NCBI RefSeq assembly: GCF_001584325.1
Contig: NZ_LSAZ01000043.1
Location: forward strand, 1 to 64,000
Length of the DNA stretch: 64,000 nt
Direction of reading: 5' to 3'
Source of the DNA: Bacillus nakamurai
Lineage (GTDB): Bacteria; Bacillota; Bacilli; Bacillales; Bacillaceae
Shown: one piece after another, positions 44,084 through 53,685 of the stretch
Layout: the number at the start of each line of letters is the position of its first letter
How positions within the stretch are numbered: the first letter of the stretch is position 1
Notes under the pieces: model-generated
The model's database searches: none
The model's input: the letters and a program-made list of their open reading frames with translations, nothing else
Told to the model about the DNA's origin: nothing
Program-made: the position numbers and the translations under genes

Positions 44084-45370
44084 ATGGAAATTGTAAAAGA
44101 TTACTTGCTTCATTTCTCTTTTATTTTATTCCCTATTTTACTTTATCAAGTCATCTGGCTCAGTAAACCTGCTTTACATGTGCCGAGAGCAAACCGTCTG
44201 CTGGTTGCCGCATTTGCATCCGTTTCATCTTTATTATGTATGGTGTATCCGATTCAGGAATTACATGCCGTCCGATACGGGCTGCAGCTTATTCCCATTG
44301 TGGTTTGTCTGCTTTACGCCGGCACTGCCGCAGGGCTTGCCGCGGGTGCAGCATCCGTTTGTTTTCAGCTCATATTTTTTGAACCTTCTGCCCTTTTTTT
44401 CTTATCCGTGCTTCCTTTTCTCATGATGATCCCTATTCGGCTCCAAACAAAATGGCCCTTTTATTCAAAACAAAAGAAACTGCTGCTGGCTCTTCTCATC
44501 GGCTGCTGGGAGATCACCTTATCAACCGCATCTATCTTCATCTATTCCGTAATCAATATTCTCAATTTTCAAAATCTATATGCAGTCTATTATGAGGCGG
44601 CGATCTCAGTGTTTTTCCAAATCAGCGCGCTTTTGCTGTGCATTTATTTGATTGAGAGCATTGATGAGAATATGTCGATGCGGGCGAGGCTGATACACTC
44701 AGAAAAAATGGCCGTCGTCAGCGAACTTGCAGCAAGCGTAGCCCATGAAGTCCGCAACCCGCTCACGGTCGTCAGGGGTTTTGTTCAGCTGCTTTTCAGC
44801 GGCGAACACCTTCAAGACAAATCAAGCGCCGGTTATCAAAAGCTCGTTCTCTCTGAACTGGACCGCGCCCAGACAATCATTACAAATTATCTTGATATGG
44901 CGAAGCAGGATGATTATGAAAAAGAAATGTTTGATATTTCCCTGCTCGTAAAGGAGACCGGTTCACTGATGGAGTCTTACGCCAATTTTAAGTCGGTGAC
45001 AGTCAATGTTCACAGCGAGCCGGACTTATATGTGTACGGGGATGTTAAAAAACTGAAACAGGCCCTGATTAATCTGATAAAAAACAGCATTGAAGCCGTG
45101 GCGGCTGAAAACGGCAGAATCCAGGTCTCCGCCCAAAAACATCAAGAGATGGTCCGCATCCGGATAACAGATAACGGAATCGGCATGTCCGATGAAGAGC
45201 TGCAAAAACTCGGCAAGCCATATTACACCTTGAAAACGAACGGAACGGGGCTCGGGCTCACTGTGACATTCGCCATCATTGAACATCATGAAGGCACCGT
45301 GATATTCACAAGCGGCGAACATTCCGGCACTACGGCCTCTGTTCAGCTCCCGGCAGCGGCTCCTCACTAG
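44084..45370 (+). CDS. kinB: Sporulation sensor histidine kinase KinB
   Basis: A 428-residue membrane histidine kinase with six transmembrane helices in residues 8-190 (no large extracytoplasmic sensor), then a dimerisation/phosphoacceptor domain with SVAHEVRNPLTVVRGF (His about 220), and a catalytic domain with N box (NLIKNSIEAV), DNGIGM and GTGLGLTVT boxes. It feeds the Spo0 phosphorelay; in B. subtilis KinB needs the lipoprotein KbaA and is associated with potassium-leakage sensing for biofilm. It is followed after 44 bases by kapB, required for KinB function. Confidence 0.95.
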   Translation: MEIVKDYLLHFSFILFPILLYQVIWLSKPALHVPRANRLLVAAFASVSSLLCMVYPIQELHAVRYGLQLIPIVVCLLYAGTAAGLAAGAASVCFQLIFFEPSALFFLSVLPFLMMIPIRLQTKWPFYSKQKKLLLALLIGCWEITLSTASIFIYSVINILNFQNLYAVYYEAAISVFFQISALLLCIYLIESIDENMSMRARLIHSEKMAVVSELAASVAHEVRNPLTVVRGFVQLLFSGEHLQDKSSAGYQKLVLSELDRAQTIITNYLDMAKQDDYEKEMFDISLLVKETGSLMESYANFKSVTVNVHSEPDLYVYGDVKKLKQALINLIKNSIEAVAAENGRIQVSAQKHQEMVRIRITDNGIGMSDEELQKLGKPYYTLKTNGTGLGLTVTFAIIEHHEGTVIFTSGEHSGTTASVQLPAAAPH

Positions 45371-45414
45371 CCATTTGCATTGATCTTTTATAGAATAATA
45401 GGGAGGTGAGGGCT

Positions 45415-45801
45415 ATGCATTTGTTTGAAATCGGCACAATCGTAAAAGGATTTTATAAAACAGGAGCATACATAGGGGAAGTGACAGACGTCAGGCCTAA
45501 TCACTATTTAGTGAAAATCAAAGCCGTACTGACGCATCCTGCTCAAGGAGATCTCCATCATCCGAAGCAGGCGGATGTTCCTTTTTTCCATGAAAGAAGA
45601 GCGCTTGCATTCGGTGAGCAGACAAACATACCGCATCAGATGGTCAAACCGTTTGACGGCGAGGTGCCGAATTATACGGCATCATTAAAGGAAGCGGCAG
45701 CCCGGCTGAAAGATCAGCTGACAAAAGACGATTCGGAGTGGGCGAAGCGTTCGCTCGCCAATTTGGCCGCACTAGAGCATGAATATTTCAAAAGACCGTA
45801 A
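45415..45801 (+). CDS. kapB: KinB-associated lipoprotein-pathway protein KapB
   Basis: A 128-residue protein, start ATG 45415 behind GGGAGGTGAG, with an SH3-like beta-barrel (IGTIVKGFYKTGAYIGEVTDVRPNHYLVKIKAVLTHP). It is needed for KinB activation of the phosphorelay in B. subtilis, presumably by direct contact with the membrane kinase. The frame begins three codons earlier with GTG, but the ATG fits the Shine-Dalgarno spacing. Same orientation as kinB, likely one transcript. Confidence 0.93.
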   Translation: MHLFEIGTIVKGFYKTGAYIGEVTDVRPNHYLVKIKAVLTHPAQGDLHHPKQADVPFFHERRALAFGEQTNIPHQMVKPFDGEVPNYTASLKEAAARLKDQLTKDDSEWAKRSLANLAALEHEYFKRP

Positions 45802-45829
45802 CCCAGTCAGACTGATTGGGTTTTTTTAT
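45800..45829. terminator. Bidirectional terminator kapB / kapD
   Basis: AACCCAGTC and GATTGGGTT form a hairpin with TTTTTTTA following, between convergent genes. Confidence 0.85.
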
Positions 45830-46443
45830 GTGGCCCGGCGAAACAGCTCAGTCAAATCAACACGATCACCAATTGTCGGAGGCTTCGGCTTTTCAAGGTA
45901 TTGTTTATCCCGTTCGACAAGCTTAAATAACTTGTATGTGGTCCGTGCGTCGTCCAGCGCTTTATGATGCATGCCCGTTCCCTTATCGCCATATTCCTCG
46001 GCTGCTTTCCACAGGCCCGTCAGTGTCCTGTCACCGAAAAAATTTTTATATTCAAGGGACAAATCCCGAAGTTCGCCCTTAAACGGAAAAGGAATATGGT
46101 TAAACATGCAGTTTTTCTTCAGCACTTTCATATCCATACTTCCCCAGGTTACAATGGTACAATTTTTCTCAGGATCAAGCTCATTCAATTTGCGGATGAA
46201 TTCGTTAAATGTGATCCCGCTGTCGACTTCCTTTTGGCTGATGTTTAAAAAGGTTTTGCATCGTTTCGTCAGCTTCGGAAATTTTTTTGGCTTAATATAA
46301 CTTGAAAACGTTTCAGCCACTTCATCATTTACCGTTTTGACAATCCCCGCCTCAATAATTTCCGGGAAGAAATTTTGCGGGCTGTATTTGCCGTCCGGCA
46401 TTGTAAATTCAAAATCAATAATGAGCAAACTGCGCTGATCCAC
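45826..46443 (-). CDS. kapD: DEDDh 3'-5' exonuclease KapD, inhibitor of the KinB pathway
   Basis: A 205-residue RNase T/DnaQ-type exonuclease: motif I IDFEFTMP (Asp/Glu), motif II around WGSMDMKVL, and motif III HHKALDDARTTY. In B. subtilis KapD inhibits the KinA pathway to sporulation and its overexpression reduces sporulation. GTG start with CAGGTGT upstream. It is convergent to kinB-kapB, opposite in effect. Confidence 0.93.
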   Translation of the reverse strand: MDQRSLLIIDFEFTMPDGKYSPQNFFPEIIEAGIVKTVNDEVAETFSSYIKPKKFPKLTKRCKTFLNISQKEVDSGITFNEFIRKLNELDPEKNCTIVTWGSMDMKVLKKNCMFNHIPFPFKGELRDLSLEYKNFFGDRTLTGLWKAAEEYGDKGTGMHHKALDDARTTYKLFKLVERDKQYLEKPKPPTIGDRVDLTELFRRAT

Positions 46444-46627
46444 TTTTTACACCTGCCTTTCCTTCGATCAAAAATGATATTTTATGATAGTATATCAGTC
46501 TCTCCTCTGAAACTTTCTTCATTTTCTAAAAATAATCAATTTTCCTATATTAACATTTAAAATACAAATACCAAATTCTTTCCTATATACTTTTATTAGA
46601 CACACGAAAAGTAAAGAAGGTGATGTT

Positions 46628-47836
46628 ATTTCTATCCGCAAGAAAAACTTCGTTATCATTTGGCTCGCGAACTTTTTTGTTTCCGCCAGTACGACGATGA
46701 TTGTTCCGTTTCTTTCTTTATATATTGAAACAATCAGCCCCCACCCCGGCGGGTATGTGCAGAGATGGAGCGGCTATGTGTTCGGCGTCACGTTTTTAAT
46801 GGCATTTATCGTTTCCCCGTTTTGGGGGCGGTTCGGCGATAAACGCGGCTACAAAAAAATCCTTCTGATCACCGGGACCGGAATTGCCGTCAGCATTTTA
46901 CTGATGGGGTTTGTGACCTCGGTTCATCAGCTGTTTTTCCTTCGAATGCTTATGGGCCTTGTCACCGGATTTATTCCGACATCGCTTGCCATGATTTCCG
47001 CGCAGACACCGAAACAGACTGCGGGGAAAACACTCGGCACGCTGCAGATGGGGCAGGTCTCCGGGACTTTATTCGGGCCGCTTTTGGGCGGATTGCTCGC
47101 TGACAGCTTCGGCTTTACGTATACTTTTTTTATCACGTCATTTGTGATCTTTTCATCCGTGCTTCTCGTCTTATTTAAGGTGAACGAACAGCCGCTCGGC
47201 GAGAAGAAAGGTAAGCAGAAAACATATTCGCGAAAACAGGTGCTCTCCTACATTTTTCACCAGCCTGCGCTTTTGGTGATGATGGTGCTCACCATGCTCG
47301 TGCAAACCGGCAATTTCAGCATCCAGCCGCTGCTCGCTTTATATGTAAATGAGCTGCACGGACCTGTGAATTTAGCCTTTTTCTCCGGCATGGCGTTTTC
47401 AGCCACCGGTCTTGGAAGCCTATTGCTGGCGCGAAAATGGGGAGACTTGGGTGACCGTTTCGGCCACCGCCGTATTTTAATTGTGCTTTTGACGGCCGCG
47501 GCCGTGTTTTTCATTCCGCAGGCGCTTGCCTCCTCCCTTTCCATGCTTCTTGTGTTCAGATTTCTTTTCGGCATGGTGATGGGCGGCATGCTGCCTTGTA
47601 TTACGGCAGCCATCCGCGTTCAGGCTCCCGGCAGCATTCAAGGAGAGGTTCTCGGCTACAACGTCAGCTTTCGTTTTCTCGGAAACGTGCTCGGCCCTCT
47701 GCTTGGCGGCGCCGTATCGAGCAGTTTCTCCATATCGGCCGCCTTTTACGTCACGGCATTTCTCTTTTTAGCGGGCGCCGGCCTGTTATGGCTGACGGAG
47801 CGAATGCAAAAGGAGTCAGCGGCAAATGCAGGCTGA
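46628..47836 (+). CDS. yuxJ: Major facilitator superfamily transporter YuxJ
   Basis: A roughly 400-residue, 12-helix MFS transporter of the drug-efflux type. Motif A appears as WGRFGDKRGYKK in the loop after helix 2, repeated as WGDLGDRFGHRR in the second half. Without the region ahead of the ATG at 46697 the first helix is lost. In-frame codons from ATT 46628 give SIRKKNFVIIWLANFFVSAS, a plausible complete N terminus, and AAGAAGGTGAT is located at proper spacing for ATT 46628. No ATG, GTG or TTG occurs there in frame. I annotate the possible ATT start with reserve; the alternative is a frameshift just after ATG 46623. Substrate unknown. Confidence 0.8.
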   Translation: MSIRKKNFVIIWLANFFVSASTTMIVPFLSLYIETISPHPGGYVQRWSGYVFGVTFLMAFIVSPFWGRFGDKRGYKKILLITGTGIAVSILLMGFVTSVHQLFFLRMLMGLVTGFIPTSLAMISAQTPKQTAGKTLGTLQMGQVSGTLFGPLLGGLLADSFGFTYTFFITSFVIFSSVLLVLFKVNEQPLGEKKGKQKTYSRKQVLSYIFHQPALLVMMVLTMLVQTGNFSIQPLLALYVNELHGPVNLAFFSGMAFSATGLGSLLLARKWGDLGDRFGHRRILIVLLTAAAVFFIPQALASSLSMLLVFRFLFGMVMGGMLPCITAAIRVQAPGSIQGEVLGYNVSFRFLGNVLGPLLGGAVSSSFSISAAFYVTAFLFLAGAGLLWLTERMQKESAANAG

Positions 47837-47926
47837 TCTCTTAGCAATTGAGGAATCTTCTAAATTTAACCTTCTCGTATTCTCAAAAGAATGATACGAT
47901 ATGGCTAGAAATTAGGAGAAAAGAGA

Positions 47927-49801
47927 GTGACCATGGTACGTAAAATAATCGGATGGATTTTGCTGCTTGGCATTATCCCGTTGTTTGCATTTACAGTTAT
48001 TGCTTCCGGCAAAGAGGTAAAAGAAATCAAGCCTTTAGATCAGGTGCTTGATAAACATATTGATTTAAAAGATATCAACCTGGTTCAAAACAGTTACATG
48101 TATGACAGGGACGGAAGCCTTGTTTCTGAAATTGTCAGTGATCATGAGAACCGCGTCATCGTGCCCTTTCGCAACATCCCTAATGAGGTAAAACAGCTGT
48201 TTTTAACCTCTGAAGACCGCCATTTTTATGAGCACAAAGGGTTTGACTTTATGGGAATGGTCAGGGCGGCCGCATCCAATTTCAAGGATCACAAAATTGA
48301 CCAGGGCGCCAGCACCATCACCCAGCAGCTGGCAAGGAATGTATATTTGAGCCATGAACGCACCTTCAGCCGCAAACTGACGGAGCTTGCCTATTCCTAT
48401 CAGCTGGAGAAAAAGTACAGCAAAGATGAGATTTTAGAAGGCTACTTAAATACGATTTATTTTAATAACGGAGTGTACGGCGTCGGCTCGGCGGCACAAT
48501 TTTATTTCAGCAAGCCGCTGAAATCTCTCACTCTGGGAGAAATGGCTTTTATTTGCGCAATCCCTAATAACCCTACATTATATGATCCTCTCAAGCATTT
48601 TGACTACACGAAAAAACGACAAGTCCGCTTGCTTAACGGATTAAAAAAAGCAGGGGTTATTACCGGCAAACAGCTGAAAAAAGCCAAAAATGAACGAATT
48701 ACACTCAATATTAACGAAAAAACAAATAAATATCCGGACTATGTTTCCTATGTAAATGATGAATTCACACAGCTCGTCTCTTCGTCTGAAGGCTATGATA
48801 AACGGCTGGCGAAAGCTTCCGGAAAAGCAAAACAAAAAATACAGAACGACCTTTCCGCAAGAGTCAGCACGCTGTTAAAAGACGGAGTGAAGATTTATAC
48901 AGCGCTTAATCCGTACATGCAAAATCAAGTCGTTGCGCAAATGAATCAAAATCTTCCATATGCAGGCGTACAGGGCGGAGCGGCCGTGATTAATCACCAA
49001 ACGCACCAAATCATCGCCCTCTCAGGCGGTAAAGATTATCACAAATATGATTTCAACCGTGCTTATCAGGCGTACAGACAGCCGGGTTCATCGATTAAGC
49101 CGCTGCTTGATTACGGGCCTTACATTGAACAAACAGGCGCCACGGCGAGCAGCACGATTGACGCGAGCAAGTTCTGCAGCAAAGATTATTGCCCGCAAAA
49201 CTACAACAATCGCACGTACGGCACGGTAAGCTTAGAAACGGCGTTTAAATACTCGTATAACACACCGGCCATCAGAATCATGGACCGCGTGGGGGTCAGT
49301 AAGGCTTTCAGCTATCTTGAACCGTTTCATTTCGCTAAACTTGTCAGTGCGGATTACCGTCTCCCGGCAGCGCTCGGCGGCTTTACGAACGGCATGACGC
49401 CGCTTGAAATGACAAATGCGTATACGACATTCGGTAATAACGGCAGCTATACGCCGAGTCATGCGATTACTAAAGTGACCGATTTAAAAGGAAAAACGAT
49501 TTTGAAATGGAAAGACCAGCCGACACAGATTTTCAGCGTACGCACCAACATGCAGATCAAAAAAATGATGACAGCAGTCGTCAAAAGCGGAACAGGGAAA
49601 AAAGCGAACTTTAAAGCTCCGTATGTCGGCGGAAAATCAGGGACATCAAATGATTACCATGATATGTGGTTCGTCGGTCTGACGGATTCGTATACAATGG
49701 GGGTATGGGTCGGCAAGGATACGCCGTCAAGCGTCGAATATCTTCATGACGCCAGTCCTCAGCTTTCCATCTGGAAAAATACGCTGCAAGCAGCCTATTA
49801 A
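47927..49801 (+). CDS. pbpD: Class A penicillin-binding protein 4 (PbpD)
   Basis: A 624-residue bifunctional peptidoglycan synthase. After a cytoplasmic tip and one anchor helix (about 5-27) comes the glycosyltransferase domain (GT51; EDRHFYEHKGFD and QGASTITQQLARN, about 90-140). The transpeptidase domain follows: SxxK in PGSSIKPLLDY (about 382-390), SxN as SYN and KSGTS in GGKSGTSNDY (about 565-575). It polymerises and cross-links glycan strands. GTG start with GGAG eight bases upstream; an ATG two codons later is possible. Confidence 0.96.
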   Translation: MTMVRKIIGWILLLGIIPLFAFTVIASGKEVKEIKPLDQVLDKHIDLKDINLVQNSYMYDRDGSLVSEIVSDHENRVIVPFRNIPNEVKQLFLTSEDRHFYEHKGFDFMGMVRAAASNFKDHKIDQGASTITQQLARNVYLSHERTFSRKLTELAYSYQLEKKYSKDEILEGYLNTIYFNNGVYGVGSAAQFYFSKPLKSLTLGEMAFICAIPNNPTLYDPLKHFDYTKKRQVRLLNGLKKAGVITGKQLKKAKNERITLNINEKTNKYPDYVSYVNDEFTQLVSSSEGYDKRLAKASGKAKQKIQNDLSARVSTLLKDGVKIYTALNPYMQNQVVAQMNQNLPYAGVQGGAAVINHQTHQIIALSGGKDYHKYDFNRAYQAYRQPGSSIKPLLDYGPYIEQTGATASSTIDASKFCSKDYCPQNYNNRTYGTVSLETAFKYSYNTPAIRIMDRVGVSKAFSYLEPFHFAKLVSADYRLPAALGGFTNGMTPLEMTNAYTTFGNNGSYTPSHAITKVTDLKGKTILKWKDQPTQIFSVRTNMQIKKMMTAVVKSGTGKKANFKAPYVGGKSGTSNDYHDMWFVGLTDSYTMGVWVGKDTPSSVEYLHDASPQLSIWKNTLQAAY

Positions 49802-49821
49802 AAAAACGGAGGGGATCTGCC

Positions 49822-50235
49822 TTGAAACCAGCTCATCTTCCGAACCGCGTGCTTTTGTTTGACGGCGTCTGCAACCTATGCAACGGCGCCGTTCAATTCA
49901 TCATTAAACGCGATCCGGACGGTCTGATCTCATTTGCTTCACTTCAATCAGATACCGCTCAGGAGCTTCTGGCATCACAAGGACTTCCAACAGAGCATTT
50001 TGACAGCATGGTCTTTATAGAAAACGGGCGAATCTACAGGAAATCAGCTGCCGTATTAAAAGTCTCCCGCCATTTGCGCGGAGCCTGGCGGCTGTCTGCG
50101 ATTTTTTTCGCAGTGCCGCGTCCCCTCAGGGATATGGTGTATTCTTTCATTGCCCGTAGCCGTTACAAATGGTTCGAAAAAAGGGAAGCATGCATGCTCC
50201 CCTCCCCTGACATCAAAAACAGATTTCTGTCTTAA
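49822..50235 (+). CDS. yuxK: DCC-family thiol-disulfide oxidoreductase YuxK
   Basis: A 137-residue protein of DUF393 (DCC family), a thioredoxin-like fold with the signature LLFDGVCNLCNGAVQFI (CxxC at about 18-21). Other hallmarks are the conserved RDPDGLISFASLQS and VFIENGRIYRKSAAVL. Redox function is inferred from the family, with no demonstrated substrate. 21 bases downstream of pbpD on the same strand with GGAGGGGA, so probably an operon. Confidence 0.9.
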   Translation: MKPAHLPNRVLLFDGVCNLCNGAVQFIIKRDPDGLISFASLQSDTAQELLASQGLPTEHFDSMVFIENGRIYRKSAAVLKVSRHLRGAWRLSAIFFAVPRPLRDMVYSFIARSRYKWFEKREACMLPSPDIKNRFLS

Positions 50236-50242
50236 TACAAAA

Positions 50243-50276
50243 ATGGCTAGCTTACACAGGTAAGCTAGCCATTATG
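50243..50276. terminator. Inverted repeat between yuxK and yufK
   Basis: AATGGCTAGCTTAC and GTAAGCTAGCCATT form a perfect 14-bp stem; on the minus strand TTTTTGTATT follows, marking the yufK terminator. Confidence 0.8.
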
Positions 50277-50809
50277 CTATTATAAAGCTTGATAAAGATG
50301 TACAAAATACCGATAACAAAAGTAAACCAAAACAAGATCTCCAGCAATATAAAACCGATTAACGAGACGACGGAGAGTGTTGCATAAATTCTGTACACCA
50401 TAAAAATCAAATACACAAGAGTAACGGCTGCAAAAAGCGCCGCAATCCAAAAACCGTTTTGTACAAGAGCAAAGGAAAGAATGCCTCCGCCTACATAAAT
50501 TAAAGAGCCTAATCTGATTTTTTTCAAATTGTCCCCTTCAGGGTCATTTGTAAAAAACAAAAGAGACAGCTCTGTCACAGTGTTTGCAATCAGCTTTAAA
50601 GCGGAAAAAACCATAAAATACACAAGGGCGAACGCTGCGAAAAGCGCGAGTCTGATCCCTTTTTCAGAGAAGTAATCCAGCATTCCCTGATACATGCCGA
50701 GCGTTTGAAGCAGCTTCATGACATACAGCGAAGTAGAAATAGATAATGACGAACTAAAAAGCAGAATCGCGACGAGCGGAAAATAACCCGTCCAATAAGT
50801 ATTTTTCAT
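50252..50809 (-). CDS. yufK: Integral membrane protein YufK
   Basis: A 185-residue protein with about five transmembrane segments (for example ALFAAFALVYFMVFSAL, AALFAAVTLVYLIFMVYRIYA, IGFILLEILFWFTFVIGILYIF). YufK in B. subtilis is uncharacterised. Its stop falls in the terminator hairpin. AAAGGGAC precedes the ATG. Divergent from malK. Confidence 0.88.
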   Translation of the reverse strand: MKNTYWTGYFPLVAILLFSSSLSISTSLYVMKLLQTLGMYQGMLDYFSEKGIRLALFAAFALVYFMVFSALKLIANTVTELSLLFFTNDPEGDNLKKIRLGSLIYVGGGILSFALVQNGFWIAALFAAVTLVYLIFMVYRIYATLSVVSLIGFILLEILFWFTFVIGILYIFIKLYNSIMASLPV

Positions 50810-50983
50810 ATAAAAAGTCCCTTTCTGTAATCTACCTCACTTATTATGGAGGACTTAAAACACATTGACAAGATAAAATATTCCATTTTTCCTCACTTTT
50901 ACGAAATAAGCGCCCGATCTTCACAAACCGGCTTTTTCGGAGTAAAGTAGAACGCGGGAATGATAAACGTAAGGAAGGCTGTT

Positions 50984-52585
50984 ATGAAAAAAACTTTAAA
51001 ACTGCAAACCAGATTAACGATATTCGTCTGCTTTGTCGTCCTCATTGCACTTTGCATCACATTTTTCACCATCAGCGTCCAAACCGCAAACCGCGTAAAG
51101 GAAGAAGAACGAACGACCGCTTTAAGAACCGCGCAATTGGTCGCGGAAACACCCAGCGTCGCACGGTCATTAGAGACAAAAAAAGGGCTTAAAGAGCTGC
51201 GGAATTTTACATTAGACGTCCAGCATACGACAGGAACCGAATTTGTCGTCGTAATGGATATGAACCGCATTCGGCTCACCCACCCCAATCCGAATAAAAT
51301 CGGGAAAAAATTCACGGGCGGAGATGAAGAGCCCGCGATTCGCGGACATGTCCATACGAGCACAGCGGCAGGAACTCTCGGCAAATCAATGAGAGCGTTC
51401 GTTCCGGTTTACGGGAAAGATAAAAAGCAGGTCGGGGTCGTTTCGGTCGGCATTTCTCTGAATAAAATACAAGAAGTTGTCAGTCAGAGCTTAAGACCGC
51501 TCTACTTCATTATCTGCGTCAGTATTTTTGTCGGCATCCTTGGAGCCGTTATTGTCGCCCGCACCGTCAAAAACATTATGTACGGGCTGGAGCCTTATGA
51601 AATCGCCACCCTGCTTGAGGAACGGAGCGCTATGCTCGAATCGACGAAGGAAGGCATCCTGGCGGTTGACGCGCATGGAAAAATTAAGCTTGCCAATGCC
51701 GAAGCAAAGCGTCTGTTTATTAAAATGGGTATTCCGACTAATCCGGTCGATCAAGATGTGAACGATATTTTGCCGAAAAGCAAACTGAAGCAGGTCATTG
51801 AAACGAAAAAACCGCTTCAGGACAGGGATATCCGCATTAACGGGCTGGAGCTGGTCTTTAATGAAGTCCCCATCCACCTTAAAGGACAAACTGTCGGAGC
51901 GATCGCCACCTTCAGAGACAAAACGGAGGTTAAGCATTTAGCAGAACAGCTTTCTGGTGTTAAAATGTATGCAAACGCCTTAAGGGCCCAATCACACGAA
52001 TTTATGAACAAGCTTCATGTCATTTTAGGCCTCGTGCAGTTAAAAGAATACGACGATCTCGGCACTTATATTAAAGACATTGCGATTCAGCAAAAGACAG
52101 AAACAAGCGAAATTATAAATGACGTCAAAAGCCCGGTTCTTGCAGGGTTTCTCTTAGGAAAACAAAGCTACATACGCGAACAGGGCGCCGATTTGGACAT
52201 ACAGCTGAACGGCATGATACCGAAGGCTGCGGATCCCGCCGTCATTCACGAGCTCATTACGATTATCGGAAATCTTTTAAACAATGCCCTTGACGCAGTG
52301 GCGCAGATGCCGAAGAAAAACATCACATTTTCGATGAGATTCCAAGAACGCCAGCTTGATATTGACATTACGGACACGGGGGCCGGGATGTCTGCTGAGG
52401 ATCAAGCTCATATTTTCGAACAAGGTTATTCCACAAAAGGAATAAACCGGGGATTCGGCCTTTATTTTACCCAGCAAAGCGTAGAAAATTTAAAAGGCCA
52501 TATGATTGTGACAAGTGAAAAGAATGAAGGAACTACTTTCAGTCTTCGCATTCCGTATGAACCGAAGGAGGAAAATGATGATTAA
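50984..52585 (+). CDS. malK: Malate-sensing histidine kinase MalK (YufL)
   Basis: A 533-residue CitA/DcuS-type sensor kinase: TM1 (about 12-34), periplasmic Cache/PASp sensor (about 36-168, ligand-region [23 protein letters not shown]), TM2 (about 172-195), cytoplasmic PAS (about 210-320), phosphoacceptor [19 protein letters not shown] (His about 343) and an ATPase domain ([22 protein letters not shown]). In B. subtilis it detects extracellular malate and, with MalR, induces maeN and malic enzyme genes. ATG 50984 follows AAGGAAGG. Overlaps malR by eight bases. Confidence 0.94.
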   Translation: MKKTLKLQTRLTIFVCFVVLIALCITFFTISVQTANRVKEEERTTALRTAQLVAETPSVARSLETKKGLKELRNFTLDVQHTTGTEFVVVMDMNRIRLTHPNPNKIGKKFTGGDEEPAIRGHVHTSTAAGTLGKSMRAFVPVYGKDKKQVGVVSVGISLNKIQEVVSQSLRPLYFIICVSIFVGILGAVIVARTVKNIMYGLEPYEIATLLEERSAMLESTKEGILAVDAHGKIKLANAEAKRLFIKMGIPTNPVDQDVNDILPKSKLKQVIETKKPLQDRDIRINGLELVFNEVPIHLKGQTVGAIATFRDKTEVKHLAEQLSGVKMYANALRAQSHEFMNKLHVILGLVQLKEYDDLGTYIKDIAIQQKTETSEIINDVKSPVLAGFLLGKQSYIREQGADLDIQLNGMIPKAADPAVIHELITIIGNLLNNALDAVAQMPKKNITFSMRFQERQLDIDITDTGAGMSAEDQAHIFEQGYSTKGINRGFGLYFTQQSVENLKGHMIVTSEKNEGTTFSLRIPYEPKEENDD

Positions 52586-53285
52586 TGTACTCATAGTTGA
52601 AGACGACCCCATGGTGGGTGAATTAAATAAACGCTATCTCAGCCAAATCGAAGGCTTCCAGCTCAAAGGCATCGCCTCATCCTTTCAAAGCGCGCTGCAT
52701 GTTTTAAGCGAACATCATATCGATCTGATACTTCTTGACATTTACATGCCGGGAAAAAACGGGCTGGAGCTTTTAACTGAAATCCGTAAGCAGAACGAAT
52801 CGGTTGATGTCATCGTCATTTCGGCGGCAAGCGAGCTCGATGTCATCAAAAAGACCCTTCGGTACGGCGCCGTCGATTATTTAATCAAGCCGTTTGAATT
52901 TGACCGCTTCCAGACCGCCCTTTCCGACTACAGACGGAAGCAAAAGGTGTATCAGTCACATAGAAGCATGACACAGAAGGAATTGGATGCGGAGCTGTTC
53001 CAAAAGAAAGAAGCGGCGGAAAAGGTTCATCTTCCGAAGGGATTGACAAAGAGCACGCTGAAACTCATTTGGGCAAGCATAGAATCATTCGGCGACAGCT
53101 CCTTTACCACCGAGGATCTCGCCAAACATACAGAGATTTCCCAAGTGTCCATCCGAAAGTACCTTAAGTTTCTTGAAGACATTCAGGTGCTGAACGTAGA
53201 AATGGCCTACGGCACGATCGGCAGACCCGTCTTTCAATACAATATCAATACCGGCAATGTCAGCAGCATAAATCAATATTTTTAA
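52578..53285 (+). CDS. malR: Malate response regulator MalR (YufM)
   Basis: A 235-residue CitB/DcuR-type response regulator. The receiver domain has acidic residues DD at positions 9-10, phosphoacceptor Asp in [10 protein letters not shown] (about 55) and Lys in [10 protein letters not shown] (about 105). The C-terminal winged helix (about 150-230) has [27 protein letters not shown]. The ATG at 52578 ([10 protein letters not shown]) behind AAGGAGG is chosen; a codon-earlier ATG is also possible. The usual targets, such as the malate symporter maeN, are not present next to it in this window. Confidence 0.94.
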   Translation: MINVLIVEDDPMVGELNKRYLSQIEGFQLKGIASSFQSALHVLSEHHIDLILLDIYMPGKNGLELLTEIRKQNESVDVIVISAASELDVIKKTLRYGAVDYLIKPFEFDRFQTALSDYRRKQKVYQSHRSMTQKELDAELFQKKEAAEKVHLPKGLTKSTLKLIWASIESFGDSSFTTEDLAKHTEISQVSIRKYLKFLEDIQVLNVEMAYGTIGRPVFQYNINTGNVSSINQYF

Positions 53286-53290
53286 TATCA

Positions 53291-53322
53291 AAAGCACTGT
53301 TCAAATGGGAACAGTGCTTTTT
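53291..53322 (+). terminator. Terminator of malKR
   Basis: AAAGCACTGTTC and GGAACAGTGCTTTTT form a perfect hairpin with pentaloop right after the malR stop. Confidence 0.9.
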
Positions 53323-53685
53323 CACTATCATATCTCGTGATAAAAGGCTTGAGATCACCCATTTATATGCTATATAAGAATAACGAATGGTCTCTATCAC
53401 CTATTTTTTATCCAGCTGAGGAAGGCGGTTCATAAAATTGATATTTTTTAAAAAATAAGCAAATTTCTATTTATTTATGTCGGGTAAAATGATAAATTAT
53501 GATTGGTTAGCTGATCTTTTCGGATAAGCCATTAGTCCCAATCCTTAATGAGAGCACTCGCGGCAGCGGGAAAAAGAGACATGTCTCATCATTATTATCA
53601 GAAAGTTTTTTTGATTCTGCATCCGGTTTGGGACATAGGACGGGAAGACTCAGCATCAGCCATATTTTACAGGGGGGTTATATCT
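53323..53685 (+). other. Long upstream region of nupN, possibly a structured leader
   Basis: About 360 bases without a credible gene. The first half is AT-rich (promoter-like TTGATA at about 53439-53444). The second half, 53520-53660, holds GTCCCAATCC (53535-53544), pairable with GGTTTGGGAC (53625-53634), and a perfect 12-bp palindrome GAGACATGTCTC (53576-53587) between them. I do not recognise a purine riboswitch core. One continuous frame runs through this region, but it is simply the extension of nupN and has no ribosome-binding site. Confidence 0.5.

Noticed and set aside
53323-53685. Purine riboswitch upstream of nupN
   Set aside because: The conserved core (TATAATCC...ATATGG...TTTCTACC...) is not present; only a generic long-range stem was seen.
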